Shown: piece after piece, positions 1 to 7,204 of the stretch
How positions within the stretch are numbered: the stretch's first letter is position 1
Layout: each line of letters opens with the position of its first letter
Assembly (NCBI GenBank): GCA_964387495.1
Contig: CAYLXB010000074.1
Location: forward strand, 1 to 16,187
DNA: 16,187 bases
Direction of reading: 5' to 3'
Source: DSXF01 sp964387495
GTDB taxonomy: Bacteria; Chloroflexota; Anaerolineae; Anaerolineales; Villigracilaceae
Position numbers and translations under genes: made by a program
The notes under the pieces: generated by a model
What the model was told of the DNA's origin: nothing
The model's input: only the letters and a program-made list of their open reading frames with translations
Database searches by the model: none

Positions 1-675
1 TGTTTCAACTTTATCCTCTTTGGTGATGAAGGACCTGTAAATTAATAATGGCCTCATAAGATCAAACTTTAACTGAAAAGGCCAAAGGTTAAAAGGTGCT
101 TTCGACGAAGATGCCGAACGGATATTTTTATAGTAATCAATCATACAGTAAGCAAATCCAGGTACGGTTGGATCAACGCGCCAAATTGATGCGCGAATCG
201 TGTCAGGAGATGCAAGGTCAGTGAATTCAAACAATACCAAGTAATAATACTTGGGTTGAAGGATTGACGCGAATTCTTCATCATGGCGGATACCGATTAA
301 CCACTTTGAATCGTCTTTCCGCACCAGGTCAGTTGAACCACACTCGGGGCAAATAACCTCAATCCCTGAAACAGCTGTTCCGCAGTTATTGCATTTTCCT
401 AATTGATCTACACGGTAGCAGGTTTTAATTTCGGCATACTCGTCATGTGGCAATATCAAATCTTTCCCTCGAGCTCCTGAACGCCCTCCTGGGAAGCCGG
501 TAGCAACACTGACCAAGTGTTGACCAATATATCCCATTCTGGCCTGGGCAGTCTGGTGGGTAATTGAAGCCCACAAATTCACTTTTTTTCGAAGCTCAAT
601 ATACAGGTCATTAATCAATTGTTCAGATGCTTCTACTGTGCCAAGCGAATAGTTGTTGTCAGATTTATTTGTCAT
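1..675 (-). CDS. MamI-family type II restriction endonuclease, C-terminus beyond the window
   Basis: The open frame reads 225 codons from ATG at 675-673 to the left edge without a stop, so the C-terminus is missing. I recognise the protein as a MamI-type restriction endonuclease; MamI itself cuts GATNNNNATC. What supports this is a conserved block starting at GQHLVSVATGF (residues 51-61) and continuing through GARGKDL, EIKTCYRVDQLGKC, a four-Cys zinc ribbon (C95, C98, C109, C112) and then DSKWLIGIR. D72, E82 and K84 are spaced like a PD-(D/E)XK nuclease site; that assignment is mine. The preceding in-frame stop TAA leaves ATG (or a nearby TTG) as the start; no good Shine-Dalgarno is visible. 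The gene is clearly AT-richer than the genes beyond 3 kb, which suggests transfer. No methyltransferase is visible; if there is one it lies left of the window. The insertion sequence lies 78 bp upstream. Confidence 0.72.
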   Translation of the reverse strand, partial: MTNKSDNNYSLGTVEASEQLINDLYIELRKKVNLWASITHQTAQARMGYIGQHLVSVATGFPGGRSGARGKDLILPHDEYAEIKTCYRVDQLGKCNNCGTAVSGIEVICPECGSTDLVRKDDSKWLIGIRHDEEFASILQPKYYYLVLFEFTDLASPDTIRASIWRVDPTVPGFAYCMIDYYKNIRSASSSKAPFNLWPFQLKFDLMRPLLIYRSFITKEDKVET

Positions 676-753
676 ATTCAAAGTTTACTACATGAATTCC
701 CGCGATGGTAGGAGGATTGTCGTAAGTGGAAAAACATCAACAAGCGGCCCAAC

Positions 754-772
754 GAGACTGTTGAAAAACTGG
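754..772 (+). repeat. Left terminal inverted repeat of the IS1182-like element
   Basis: GAGACTGTTGAAAAACTGG matches the reverse complement of 2434-2452 at 16 of 19 positions. It lies 91 bp beyond the transposase stop codon. Confidence 0.75.
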
Positions 773-863
773 TTTTTAGAGAAAAAATCCTGTCCAGGGG
801 TTGATCGAGAAACCCGTTTCTCGCGTCGCAGGCGGCATTGTGGGTATTTCGCTCGATCAGGGG

Positions 864-2387
864 TTAGTGGACCGTCCCAAAAGTGTGGATTTTGCCGATA
901 TTGTGCACCAGAGCGAACAACCTCCATTGTACATCCACTTTTGGCTTGGTGCGCAGGGTGAATCGGTCCATATGTTTTTGCACACAGATATTGGAAAACA
1001 CTGGCTCGACAATGCCCAGCCTTCGGGCATAGATGCGCTTGCCCTGTTCGGTATCGATCTTTGCCTTCATCGCATCGATCAGGTTTGGCGGCTGGTCAGC
1101 CGCCTGGACGGAAAGGTACCTGCGCGAAGCCGTGGGCTTGCTCAAACAGCGCGCCCGCAAAGGACAGGCGGCGCAGTCTTGTGGACGGGCGTGGTACACA
1201 TCATAAGTTCGATAACGGTTGACCTGGTTGCGTGCATGGCAGGCGAGTTCATGTCCCTGCGGGCAGAGATACACCTGTTTGCCCGTATCGAAAGAAAAAT
1301 CTGCCGCGGTGAACATGCCTAGCTTTGCCTCTGGTCGCCGCCTGCCGTGGGCGCCATCCTTGAAGCGTTCTTGTTCGGCAAAGTGCGGATCGCGTTTTCG
1401 GAATTGGATGTCGGGGATATAGGCGTCGATCTTTTCGTCCTGGCACACCGTCAGGCTGTTCAAAGAATGATAGTTACTGTCTGCGGTGAGTTGTTTTTCC
1501 TGGAAATAGGTTTCCTCTATGCCGATGGCGGCTAGATTCTTTTTTGCGCCCTCCAGCATCGGCGCGAGATTTTCGTGATCCTGGCTGCTGAAGGCTTCTG
1601 CAGCGATAATGATCTGATGCCTGGAATCGACCAGCGCCTGGGCGTTGTACCCCTGGATGACGCCGTGCGAGGAGGGCATCTTCACTGATTCATTGTCAAT
1701 GACATTGCTTTGGATTTCCTTGCCCTCGCTGCCATACTTCGGCTCCTGCTCCTGCAGGAATTGATTCAAGCGTTCGACCTGCAACTGGAAGCGCCTCTCG
1801 CGTTTCTTCTGGCGCTCCAGTTCGACCTCAGGCTGCGCGTCCGCCTGTGCATGTTCGGCAATCACCCGCCGCAATTTTTCCTGCAACTTATCGCGTTTGT
1901 GTTTGAGTTCATCGAAAGTCCCGCTCCATTCTTTGGAGACATTGGCGGAGAGTTTCACTCCGTCCAGGCTGAAATGTGTCCCGCCCAACAGGCCAAGTTC
2001 CTCGCACACCAGCAGGATATTGCTGAAGATGACCTGGATCTCGCTTTGCATCGAAGAGATAAATTGGGCGATCGTGCTGTGATCGGGGGCGTAGCCGTAA
2101 GAGAGCGCAATGAAAATGATGTTTTCACGGCAGGCGCGCTCCATCTGGCGGGAACTGATCATCCCCTTCGAGTACGCCAGCAAAATGATCTTGAACAGGA
2201 TCTTGGGATGAATGGCGGTCGCACCGGTCTCGTCATTGTTGTAGCGCCCATCAAAGACCGACAGGTCAACGTGCTTATCCACCAATTGGCTGATGGTGTG
2301 CTCGAGCGTGCCCGGGACAAGTTGATCCTGCAGCGAAATCGGGAGCATGACCAATTGATCTTCATTGCATGGTTTGAACTTTGCCAT
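864..2387 (-). CDS. IS1182-family transposase (DDE), full length
   Basis: A 507-residue protein, normal length for IS1182 transposases, which cut and paste their element with a DDE (RNase H-fold) active site. Seen in the sequence: an N-terminal DUF772-type region (about residues 15-115, including HPKILFKIILLAYSKG and YAPDHSTIAQF); a first Asp in FSLDGVKLSA (D142); a Lys/Glu-rich, probably coiled-coil insert (about 157-215); a second Asp in YNAQALVDSRHQ (D254); a Cys-rich segment with CPQG...CAACPLRARC; and the C-terminal Glu in GIVEPVFSNI (E461). The start ATG at 2387 has GAGGA just upstream. No frameshift or internal stop is seen. The reading direction points at the restriction gene, so read-through could drive that gene. 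Confidence 0.92.
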   Translation of the reverse strand: MAKFKPCNEDQLVMLPISLQDQLVPGTLEHTISQLVDKHVDLSVFDGRYNNDETGATAIHPKILFKIILLAYSKGMISSRQMERACRENIIFIALSYGYAPDHSTIAQFISSMQSEIQVIFSNILLVCEELGLLGGTHFSLDGVKLSANVSKEWSGTFDELKHKRDKLQEKLRRVIAEHAQADAQPEVELERQKKRERRFQLQVERLNQFLQEQEPKYGSEGKEIQSNVIDNESVKMPSSHGVIQGYNAQALVDSRHQIIIAAEAFSSQDHENLAPMLEGAKKNLAAIGIEETYFQEKQLTADSNYHSLNSLTVCQDEKIDAYIPDIQFRKRDPHFAEQERFKDGAHGRRRPEAKLGMFTAADFSFDTGKQVYLCPQGHELACHARNQVNRYRTYDVYHARPQDCAACPLRARCLSKPTASRRYLSVQAADQPPNLIDAMKAKIDTEQGKRIYARRLGIVEPVFSNICVQKHMDRFTLRTKPKVDVQWRLFALVHNIGKIHTFGTVH

Positions 2388-2433
2388 AGGGTCCTCAACC
2401 TGATAGAACCCTGTAGCCTTGCGCTGGATTCTC

Positions 2434-2452
2434 CCACTTTTTCGACAGTTTC
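2434..2452 (-). repeat. Right terminal inverted repeat of the IS1182-like element
   Basis: Read on the minus strand it is GAAACTGTCGAAAAAGTGG, the partner of the left end. It lies 46 bp upstream of the transposase start codon, so the transposase promoter must be inside or overlap this end. Confidence 0.75.
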
Positions 2453-2750
2453 AACGGTTTGTGTTACCTGCTGTCGGTCGGATATTATGAAACCAAACCT
2501 AACTTTTTGATTGCAAAAACGGGCTTATTATTTGACTTCCTGGAATTCGTTTCTCTCCTTTTTGAATTTGTACGCCTTCACAGTGTAACATCCCAAAATT
2601 GGTACCAATTGAACATGGAAAGAATCAGGCATTTTCAAGTACATATTGGCGGGGTGACAAGCCCTGTAATGCTTGGTGAGGCCGGGATGACCATGTATAT
2701 CTTAGCACAAAATCGGGCCGGTCGAGCGTTTTTTCTGCATCTCCCCGCGG
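2453..2750. other. AT-rich stretch without a convincing gene
   Basis: About 300 bp between the insertion sequence and the small membrane gene. Open frames exist on both strands, but none combines a ribosome binding site with recognisable protein sequence. One minus-strand frame is open for 50-odd codons and ends near 2530 in a Lys-rich tail; it has no ribosome binding site and I do not call it. The one distinct element is the palindrome at 2597-2610, listed separately. Confidence 0.5.
2597..2610. promoter_or_regulatory. Perfect 14-bp palindrome, possible operator
   Basis: AATTGGTACCAATT is its own reverse complement with no central gap. It lies in the AT-rich stretch between the insertion sequence and the small membrane gene, more than 140 bp from any start codon called here. 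A binding site for a dimeric regulator is possible. No regulator gene is visible, and chance is not excluded. Confidence 0.3.
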
Positions 2751-2912
2751 TCATATCACGGAGATCATTTTGAGCAACTTGATACACAGGAAATTGATCC
2801 CGCCCGAAAGACTGGTCGTCAGCGCCAGGGGTGTGGCTGTTCCGCACACCATCAGGAAAACAGTAACCCCCGCTGCCACGAATACCTTCTGCAGAAGCAT
2901 TGGAAGATTCAT
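2751..2912 (-). CDS. Small hydrophobic membrane protein (53 residues), unknown function
   Basis: ATG at 2912-2910, stop TGA at 2753-2751. The start is preceded by GGAAGAGGTG about 6 bases upstream, one of the strongest ribosome binding sites in the window and the main reason for calling it. The product begins MNLPMLLQKVFVAAGVTVFL and continues hydrophobic to about residue 32 (one long or two short membrane segments). A polar stretch, LTTSLSGGIN, follows, then a second hydrophobic tail with two lysines. It lies 121 bp downstream of the hypothetical membrane protein at 3034 and may be the last gene of that cluster or independent. An overlapping 106-codon frame (2635-2955) reads as low-complexity nonsense and is not preferred. 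I recognise no family. Confidence 0.55.
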   Translation of the reverse strand: MNLPMLLQKVFVAAGVTVFLMVCGTATPLALTTSLSGGINFLCIKLLKMISVI

Positions 2913-3033
2913 GATCATCACCTCTTCCTGGCGTGAATATTCTCAATATTAGCACAAATGCAGGCGCGGTGCGCGTTTTTCCCTCCCTTCAGGTTGGCGA
3001 TGCAGTAACTTTGTAACAGCTTCGGGCTGTGTA

Positions 3034-3495
3034 TCAATAAGTCATAAATGAATAATCGGCCACGCCGCTGTTCACATGGTAGCACAGCATAATTTTGACA
3101 TCGCCCGGGCCTTCAGAATGATACACTTCCACATCGTCTGATGGGACATTCCACCATTCTGGTTCGGGAGACGGGTCGGTACATTCTGTGGCCGGTTTTA
3201 GTGAATTTTCCGCAATGATTTTCTCCAGGTCTGCCCGGTTGACGGTGAAGCGGAAAGAGTATACAACGTCCGGGACGATGATCTCATCGTTGACGTCTAC
3301 GTCTAGAATGGTGACTCTTTCCGGAATGGGGCTGATGACAAATGCCCGGAAATGGTCGCCAGGGGTCCCGAAGATTTGAGGCGGGAACCTCGCTATTCTA
3401 CACAACAGTAGCAAAAAGAGTAGGCCGATTAACGTTTTGAGTGCGCATCCTTGACAACCGCCCTTTTTCTTATGGGTTTTTGATGATGATTCCAT
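3034..3495 (-). CDS. Hypothetical single-pass membrane-anchored protein (153 residues)
   Basis: Not recognised. The N-terminus is basic (several Lys, a CQGC at 14-17), followed by one hydrophobic segment at about 19-33 (LKTLIGLLFLLLLCR), so the remaining 115 or so residues probably lie outside the cytoplasm. The outer part contains beta-like sequence (ERVTILDVDVNDEIIVPDVVYSFRF), two further Cys and an acidic stretch (DDVEVYHSEGPGDV). The start ATG at 3495 is preceded by AGGGA at about 4 bases and lies only 6 bp after the stop of the hydrolase gene, so the two are almost certainly co-transcribed. A short hairpin (ACAGC-TTCGG-GCTGT) lies just after the stop but has no clear U-tract. Confidence 0.7.
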   Translation of the reverse strand: MESSSKTHKKKGGCQGCALKTLIGLLFLLLLCRIARFPPQIFGTPGDHFRAFVISPIPERVTILDVDVNDEIIVPDVVYSFRFTVNRADLEKIIAENSLKPATECTDPSPEPEWWNVPSDDVEVYHSEGPGDVKIMLCYHVNSGVADYSFMTY

Positions 3496-3501
3496 ATTTC
3501 C

Positions 3502-3984
3502 CTACCCGAGGATTCCCTCCCAGTCCAGCCCCTCCGCCGCCTTGTGCAGGCGGTGGTCGTCCTCCACCACGTGGTAGCTCAAATTGGGGAAGACCCTCTC
3601 GGCGATGGGGCGCACCGATTCGAGCGGCACGACTTCGTCCAGCGTGCCGTGCAGGATGACGGTCGGAACATTTATCCGCCTCGAACGGTACGGATCGAAC
3701 TGCGGCAGGGCCAGCGCCGGCGCGAGCAGTACCAGTTTCCGCACCTGCCCCGGGTGCTGCGCCGCGTACAACGCGGCCGCCAGTCCCCCCAGGCTGGAGC
3801 CGATCAGGACCCAGCCGTCCGTTTCCCCCAGGAGGGTACGGAGTTTTGCCAGGCGTTCATCCAGGTCGTCGCTGAAATCCGGGGCGAGCATGCCGGGAAA
3901 GCGCGCACACAGCAGGCGGGCCTTGTAGGTCTGGCCGCTGCTTTCGGAGCCGTGGATGAAGAGGAGGCGGGAGTTTTTGATCAT
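3502..3984 (-). CDS. Small alpha/beta-hydrolase (160 residues)
   Basis: A compact alpha/beta-hydrolase fold protein resembling small YqiA/UPF0227 or RBBP9-like esterases; the substrate cannot be told from the sequence. Seen: the N-terminal strand and oxyanion turn LLFIHGSESSG (residues 7-17), the nucleophile elbow GSSLGG with Ser64, the acid loop LHGTLDEVVP with Asp116, and the catalytic His in VEDDHRLHK (His144). The full triad is therefore present. At 160 residues it lacks a lid domain. Its ATG overlaps the stop of the preceding gene in an ATGA arrangement (3981-3984), typical of translational coupling, and its stop is 6 bp before the next gene. Confidence 0.85.
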   Translation of the reverse strand: MIKNSRLLFIHGSESSGQTYKARLLCARFPGMLAPDFSDDLDERLAKLRTLLGETDGWVLIGSSLGGLAAALYAAQHPGQVRKLVLLAPALALPQFDPYRSRRINVPTVILHGTLDEVVPLESVRPIAERVFPNLSYHVVEDDHRLHKAAEGLDWEGILG

Positions 3985-4787
3985 GCCGGCCTCGCTTTGC
4001 GTACCAGGTCGCGTAACTGCTCCTGCAGTTCCGGCGGCAGGGAGGGCAGGATGCGCCGCAGGGTGACGGCGGTCTGCGGGTTTTCGGAATGGCTGATGAC
4101 CTGCTTGAGGAAATAGGCGCTCTCGACCGGGGAGGCCCGGTACAGGGCCTCAAGCAGCTGCCCCAGGTCGTCCTGCAGCAGGGCCGGCGCGGCCTCGATG
4201 GCCGGGCGCACCAGTTCGAAGACCGGCGGCAGGTTGTCGAAATCCGGGTCCTGGATCAGCGGCAGCAGGGCCTGGATGCCGTTCGCCCAGAAGCGGGTGC
4301 GTGCCGGGTGCATCCACTCGCCCACCAAGGCCAGCATGCGTTCGGGCGCCTCGCGGCGCAGGCGGGCCAGGCTGGTGGTCAGCAGGGCGGCGCGCACATC
4401 CGGGTCGCGCACCTGCTGGGTCCAGGCCGTCAGGCGGGCCAGCAGGCGGTCTTCCTGCGGCGGGATGCGCCCGATCAGGTAGGCGGCCAGCAGGCGGGTC
4501 TCCAGGGTGCGGGCGTCCCACAGGGCGTCCGCCAGTTCGATGGCCCGGTCCGGGCGGGCGGCTGCCAGCGGGCCCAGTTCGGTTTCGAGGCGCCGCAGCA
4601 CCAGGCCGGGCGTGCGGTAGGTTTCGAGCACGGAGGAGGGCGCCACCGCCTGGCGCGTGCGCAGGGTGCGGTTGACGTAGAAGTCGAGCGTCTCGTGCAG
4701 TTCGCGCAGGAAAGCCGCCGGCTGGTCGAACAGGTCTGCCAGCCGGACGGCTTGTTTTTTCAATCGGGCCAGGTCAACTGCGGGCAT
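3981..4787 (-). CDS. HEAT-repeat protein, possibly DNA alkylation repair (AlkD)-like
   Basis: 268 residues, almost entirely helical, with repeated paired-helix units such as ARTLETRLLAAYLIGRI, DPDVRAALLTTSLARL and LQDDLGQLLEALYRA. This pattern matches HEAT-like repeat proteins. The segment LADALWDARTLETRLLAAYL resembles the AlkD family (DNA glycosylases for bulky alkylated bases), where a Trp, Arg and Asp line the lesion site. I cannot confirm a complete glycosylase site, so a structural scaffold role is equally possible. Start ATG at 4787 is 24 bp after the proS stop; the upstream bases give only a weak Shine-Dalgarno. The stop overlaps the next gene by 4 bases. It sits in the proS cluster. 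Confidence 0.6.
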   Translation of the reverse strand: MPAVDLARLKKQAVRLADLFDQPAAFLRELHETLDFYVNRTLRTRQAVAPSSVLETYRTPGLVLRRLETELGPLAAARPDRAIELADALWDARTLETRLLAAYLIGRIPPQEDRLLARLTAWTQQVRDPDVRAALLTTSLARLRREAPERMLALVGEWMHPARTRFWANGIQALLPLIQDPDFDNLPPVFELVRPAIEAAPALLQDDLGQLLEALYRASPVESAYFLKQVISHSENPQTAVTLRRILPSLPPELQEQLRDLVRKARPA

Positions 4788-4811
4788 GCTGCCTGCGGGG
4801 TGAGATGTGGG

Positions 4812-6251
4812 CTAATAGGAGCGGGCGAAGTAGACCTTCTGCTCCGCTTGCGCGCCGCAGACGATGCACTTGCCGCCCCCGGCGGGCTGGTTGAAGGGGA
4901 TGACGCGGGTGGTGGCCTTGGTCTCTTCCTTGACCCTGGCCTCGCATTCCTTCGAGCCGCACCACCAGGCGTGCGCCCAGCCGTCCTGGACGATCTCCGC
5001 CAGGTGGGCGTAATCCCTGGGTTCGTGGATGTTGCTGTCGCGGAAGGCTTTGGCGCGCTGGAGCATGGCGGCCTGGATCTCGTCCAGCATGCGGCTCACG
5101 CTGCCGGCCAGTCCCATCTGGGGGATGAAGCTCTTGCCCTCCCGGCCGGGGGCATCCCGGCGGGCCAGGGCGACGGAGTTTTTCTCCACGTCCTTGGGGC
5201 CGATCTCGATCCGCAGGGGTACGCCGCGCATTTCCCAGTCGTTGTATTTGAAGCCGGGGGTGACTTCCTCGCGGTCGTCCATTTTCAGGCGGATGCCGGC
5301 GGCCTTGAGTTCGAGGAAGGCCCGGTTGGCGGCTTCCATGACCGCGCTCTTTTCGGCGTCGTTCTTGTAGATGGGCACCAGCACCGCCTGGATGGGGGCG
5401 ATCTGGGGCGGCAGGATCAGGCCCTGGTCATCGCCGTGCACCATGATGAGCGCCCCGATGATGCGCGAGGAGATCGCCCAGGAAGTGGTCTGGCAGTATT
5501 GCAGGGTGTTGTTCTGGTCCAGGTACTTGATGTCGAAGGCTTTGGCAAAGTTCTCACCGAAGTAATGCGAGGTGCCCGACTGCAGGGCGCGCTTGTCCCA
5601 CATCATGGCTTCGATGGCGGTGGTGATCTGGGCCCCGGCGAACTTTTCCGTATCGCTCTTGGTGCCCTTGATGACCGGGATGGCGGCCTGCTCCAGGCAG
5701 AAGCGCTCGTAGATGTCCAGGATGCGGTACATCTCTTCCTTGGCTTCTTCGGCCGTGGCGTGGGCGGTGTGGCCTTCATGCCAGTAGAACTCGGCCGTGC
5801 GCAGGAACAGCTTGGTGCGGATCTCCCAGCGCAGCACCGAGCCCCACTGCACGATCAGGACCGGCAGGTCGCGCCAGGACTTGATCCACTTGGCGTACAT
5901 GTGCCCGATGATGGTCTCGGAGGTGGGGCGCACCACCAGCGGTTCCTCCAGTTCCTCGCCGCCGCCGTGGGTCACCACGGCCAGTTCGGGCGAGAAGCCC
6001 TCCACGTGTTCCTTTTCTTTCTCGAAGAACGACATGGGGATCAGGGTCGGGAAGGCGGCGTTGACGTGGCCGGCCGCCTTGAATTCCCGGTCCAGCCAGG
6101 AGGTGATGTTTTCCCACAGGGTCCAGCCGTAGGGGCGCACGACCATGCAGCCGCGCACGGGAGCGTAGTCGGCCAGTTCGGCTTTCAGCACGACCTGGTT
6201 GTACCACTCGGCGAAGTTTTCACTTCGGGTAGGGAGTTTCTCTTCTGCCAT
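4812..6251 (-). CDS. proS: Prolyl-tRNA synthetase, archaeal/eukaryotic type
   Basis: 479 residues. A class II aminoacyl-tRNA synthetase that attaches proline to tRNA-Pro in the cytoplasm. Seen: NAAFPTLIP (motif 1 region, about 64-72), RPTSE at 108-112, motif 2 RWE...RTAEFYWHEGHTAH at 141-164, motif 3 region with GALIMVHGDDQGL, the anticodon-binding domain, and a C-terminal zinc domain with Cys431, Cys436, Cys462 and Cys465 ending in the family's terminal Tyr. The YbaK-type editing insertion of the long bacterial form is absent, and length is normal for the short form found in archaea, eukaryotes and some bacteria including Chloroflexi and Deinococcus. AGAGGA sits about 4 bases before ATG. It follows the LOG gene by 43 bp and leads into the HEAT-repeat gene. 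Possible regulation by the leader at 7205-7329 is discussed there. Confidence 0.97.
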   Translation of the reverse strand: MAEEKLPTRSENFAEWYNQVVLKAELADYAPVRGCMVVRPYGWTLWENITSWLDREFKAAGHVNAAFPTLIPMSFFEKEKEHVEGFSPELAVVTHGGGEELEEPLVVRPTSETIIGHMYAKWIKSWRDLPVLIVQWGSVLRWEIRTKLFLRTAEFYWHEGHTAHATAEEAKEEMYRILDIYERFCLEQAAIPVIKGTKSDTEKFAGAQITTAIEAMMWDKRALQSGTSHYFGENFAKAFDIKYLDQNNTLQYCQTTSWAISSRIIGALIMVHGDDQGLILPPQIAPIQAVLVPIYKNDAEKSAVMEAANRAFLELKAAGIRLKMDDREEVTPGFKYNDWEMRGVPLRIEIGPKDVEKNSVALARRDAPGREGKSFIPQMGLAGSVSRMLDEIQAAMLQRAKAFRDSNIHEPRDYAHLAEIVQDGWAHAWWCGSKECEARVKEETKATTRVIPFNQPAGGGKCIVCGAQAEQKVYFARSY

Positions 6252-6294
6252 TTTTCCTCTATAATTTTATGTTTGCGGGTTGAGGCTCGCGGTG

Positions 6295-6834
6295 TCAAGC
6301 CTTCCAGGTTTCCAGAATTTTCACGGCAGTTTCCACATCCGGGGCCAGGGCCAGCAGGTCGCGCTGGTTACCCGGCATGTATGTGGTGAACGAAGTGAAG
6401 AACTGGTCGAAAACGGCCTGCCAGCCGTCCCCGACCAGTACCAGCGGCCTCCGGTGCAGGGACTCCACGATCATCAGGTTCCACATCAGGCTGATCTCGG
6501 CCAGGGTGCCGGCGCCGCCGGGCAGGGCCACGGCCGCGTCGCAGCCTTCGATCAGGCCGCGCATGCGCTCGAGCAGGGTCTTGCAGCGGCGCTCTTCCTG
6601 GACCCAGGCATTGGCCCGGATCGGGCGCCAGGCCTCGATCTCCTCGCAGGTCACGCCGATGACGTGCCCGCCGGCCTCGCTGGCGCCGCGGCTGGCGGCT
6701 TCCATCGTGCCGATGTAGCCGCCGGTCAGCAGGCTGTGGCCGTTTTCCGCCAGCAGTTTGCCGAGGCTGTAGGCTTCCCGGTAGGCAGGCGAGCCTTCCT
6801 TTGGTTGTGCGCCTCCAAAAATCGTGACGTTCAT
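6295..6834 (-). CDS. LOG-family protein (putative nucleotide phosphoribohydrolase)
   Basis: 179 residues from the ATG at 6834-6832. An in-frame ATG at 6888 would add 18 residues and overlap the preceding gene by 22 bp; I prefer 6834 because the family starts just before the first strand (MNVTIFGGAQ) and it leaves a normal 32-bp gap. The Rossmann-like fold is shown by LLTGGYIGTMEAASRGA (35-51) and the family signature PGGAGTLAE at 105-113. Characterised LOG proteins release the base from AMP-type nucleotides. The usual ERK motif before the signature reads ERMR here, so catalysis should not be assumed. It lies between a nucleotide pyrophosphohydrolase and proS; a nucleotide housekeeping role fits. 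Confidence 0.88.
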   Translation of the reverse strand: MNVTIFGGAQPKEGSPAYREAYSLGKLLAENGHSLLTGGYIGTMEAASRGASEAGGHVIGVTCEEIEAWRPIRANAWVQEERRCKTLLERMRGLIEGCDAAVALPGGAGTLAEISLMWNLMIVESLHRRPLVLVGDGWQAVFDQFFTSFTTYMPGNQRDLLALAPDVETAVKILETWKA

Positions 6835-6866
6835 AAATCCACTTTCTTTCGAATCAGGATGATTGC

Positions 6867-7196
6867 TTACTCGTCCTGCGCGTCCCATTCGCGGTCTGCG
6901 TTGGCCTTCAATTTATCCAGGATGGCCTGCTCCAGGTCGATGCCGGTGACGGAGGCCAGCTGCAGCAGGTAGAGCGAGACATCCGCCAGTTCTCCGGCCA
7001 GTTCGTGCCTGTCTTTTGCCTCCTCGCGCCACTGGAAGTGCTCCAGGATCTCGGCCGCCTCCAGCGCCAGCGAGATGGCCAGGCTGCGCGGGGTCTGCGG
7101 GCGCTTGCTGTCTGCGGCGTACCAGCCCTTCGAGCGTACGAAGGCGTGCATCCGGCGGGTCAATTCCTCGATCGTCAGGCCTGTGTCTTCCATCAT
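6867..7196 (-). CDS. MazG-like nucleotide pyrophosphohydrolase (dCTPase/RS21-C6 type)
   Basis: 109 residues. All-alpha NTP pyrophosphohydrolase of the MazG superfamily, closest in look to the short dCTPase (RS21-C6/XTP3TPA) branch that hydrolyses non-canonical or excess dNTPs to dNMP and PPi. Seen: SLALEAAEILEHFQW with E46 and E49, then GELADVSLYLLQLA with E69 and D72, the ExxE...ExxD metal-binding pattern; the C-terminal helix DLEQAILDKLKANA is also typical. Two adjacent ATGs (7196 and 7193) are possible starts; neither has a good Shine-Dalgarno. It is the first gene of the minus-strand cluster, and its start follows a terminator-like hairpin by about 10 bases, so its expression probably depends on read-through of that hairpin. 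Confidence 0.88.
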   Translation of the reverse strand: MMEDTGLTIEELTRRMHAFVRSKGWYAADSKRPQTPRSLAISLALEAAEILEHFQWREEAKDRHELAGELADVSLYLLQLASVTGIDLEQAILDKLKANADREWDAQDE

Positions 7197-7204
7197 TCAT
7201 TGTC

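Larger units (their letters stand above)
754..2452 (-). mobile_element. IS1182-family insertion sequence, apparently complete
   Basis: About 1.70 kb, bounded by imperfect 19-bp terminal inverted repeats and holding a single full-length transposase gene. The outer ends read GAGACTGTTGAAAAACTGG (left, plus strand) and GAAACTGTCGAAAAAGTGG (right, minus strand), matching at 16 of 19 positions. The trinucleotide AAC occurs immediately outside both ends (751-753 and 2453-2455). This could be a very short target duplication, but three bases is weak evidence. Size and single-ORF organisation are normal for the family. The open transposase suggests recent or still active insertion. Confidence 0.85.

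Noticed and set aside
1710..2510. 266-codon plus-strand open frame
   Set aside because: Antisense to the IS1182 transposase and crosses its terminal repeat.
2635..2955. 106-codon minus-strand open frame
   Set aside because: Overlaps the 53-residue membrane frame but lacks a ribosome binding site at its start and reads as non-protein-like sequence.
6293..6298. TTGACA (minus strand) as a -35 box for proS
   Set aside because: It overlaps the stop codon of the LOG gene, and no -10 box lies at 16-18 bp. The sequence is probably a coincidence.
4089..6389. 766-codon plus-strand open frame
   Set aside because: It lies antisense to proS and the HEAT-repeat gene. Its product is Gly/Ala/Val/Asp-rich without motifs, the usual antisense shadow in GC-rich DNA.
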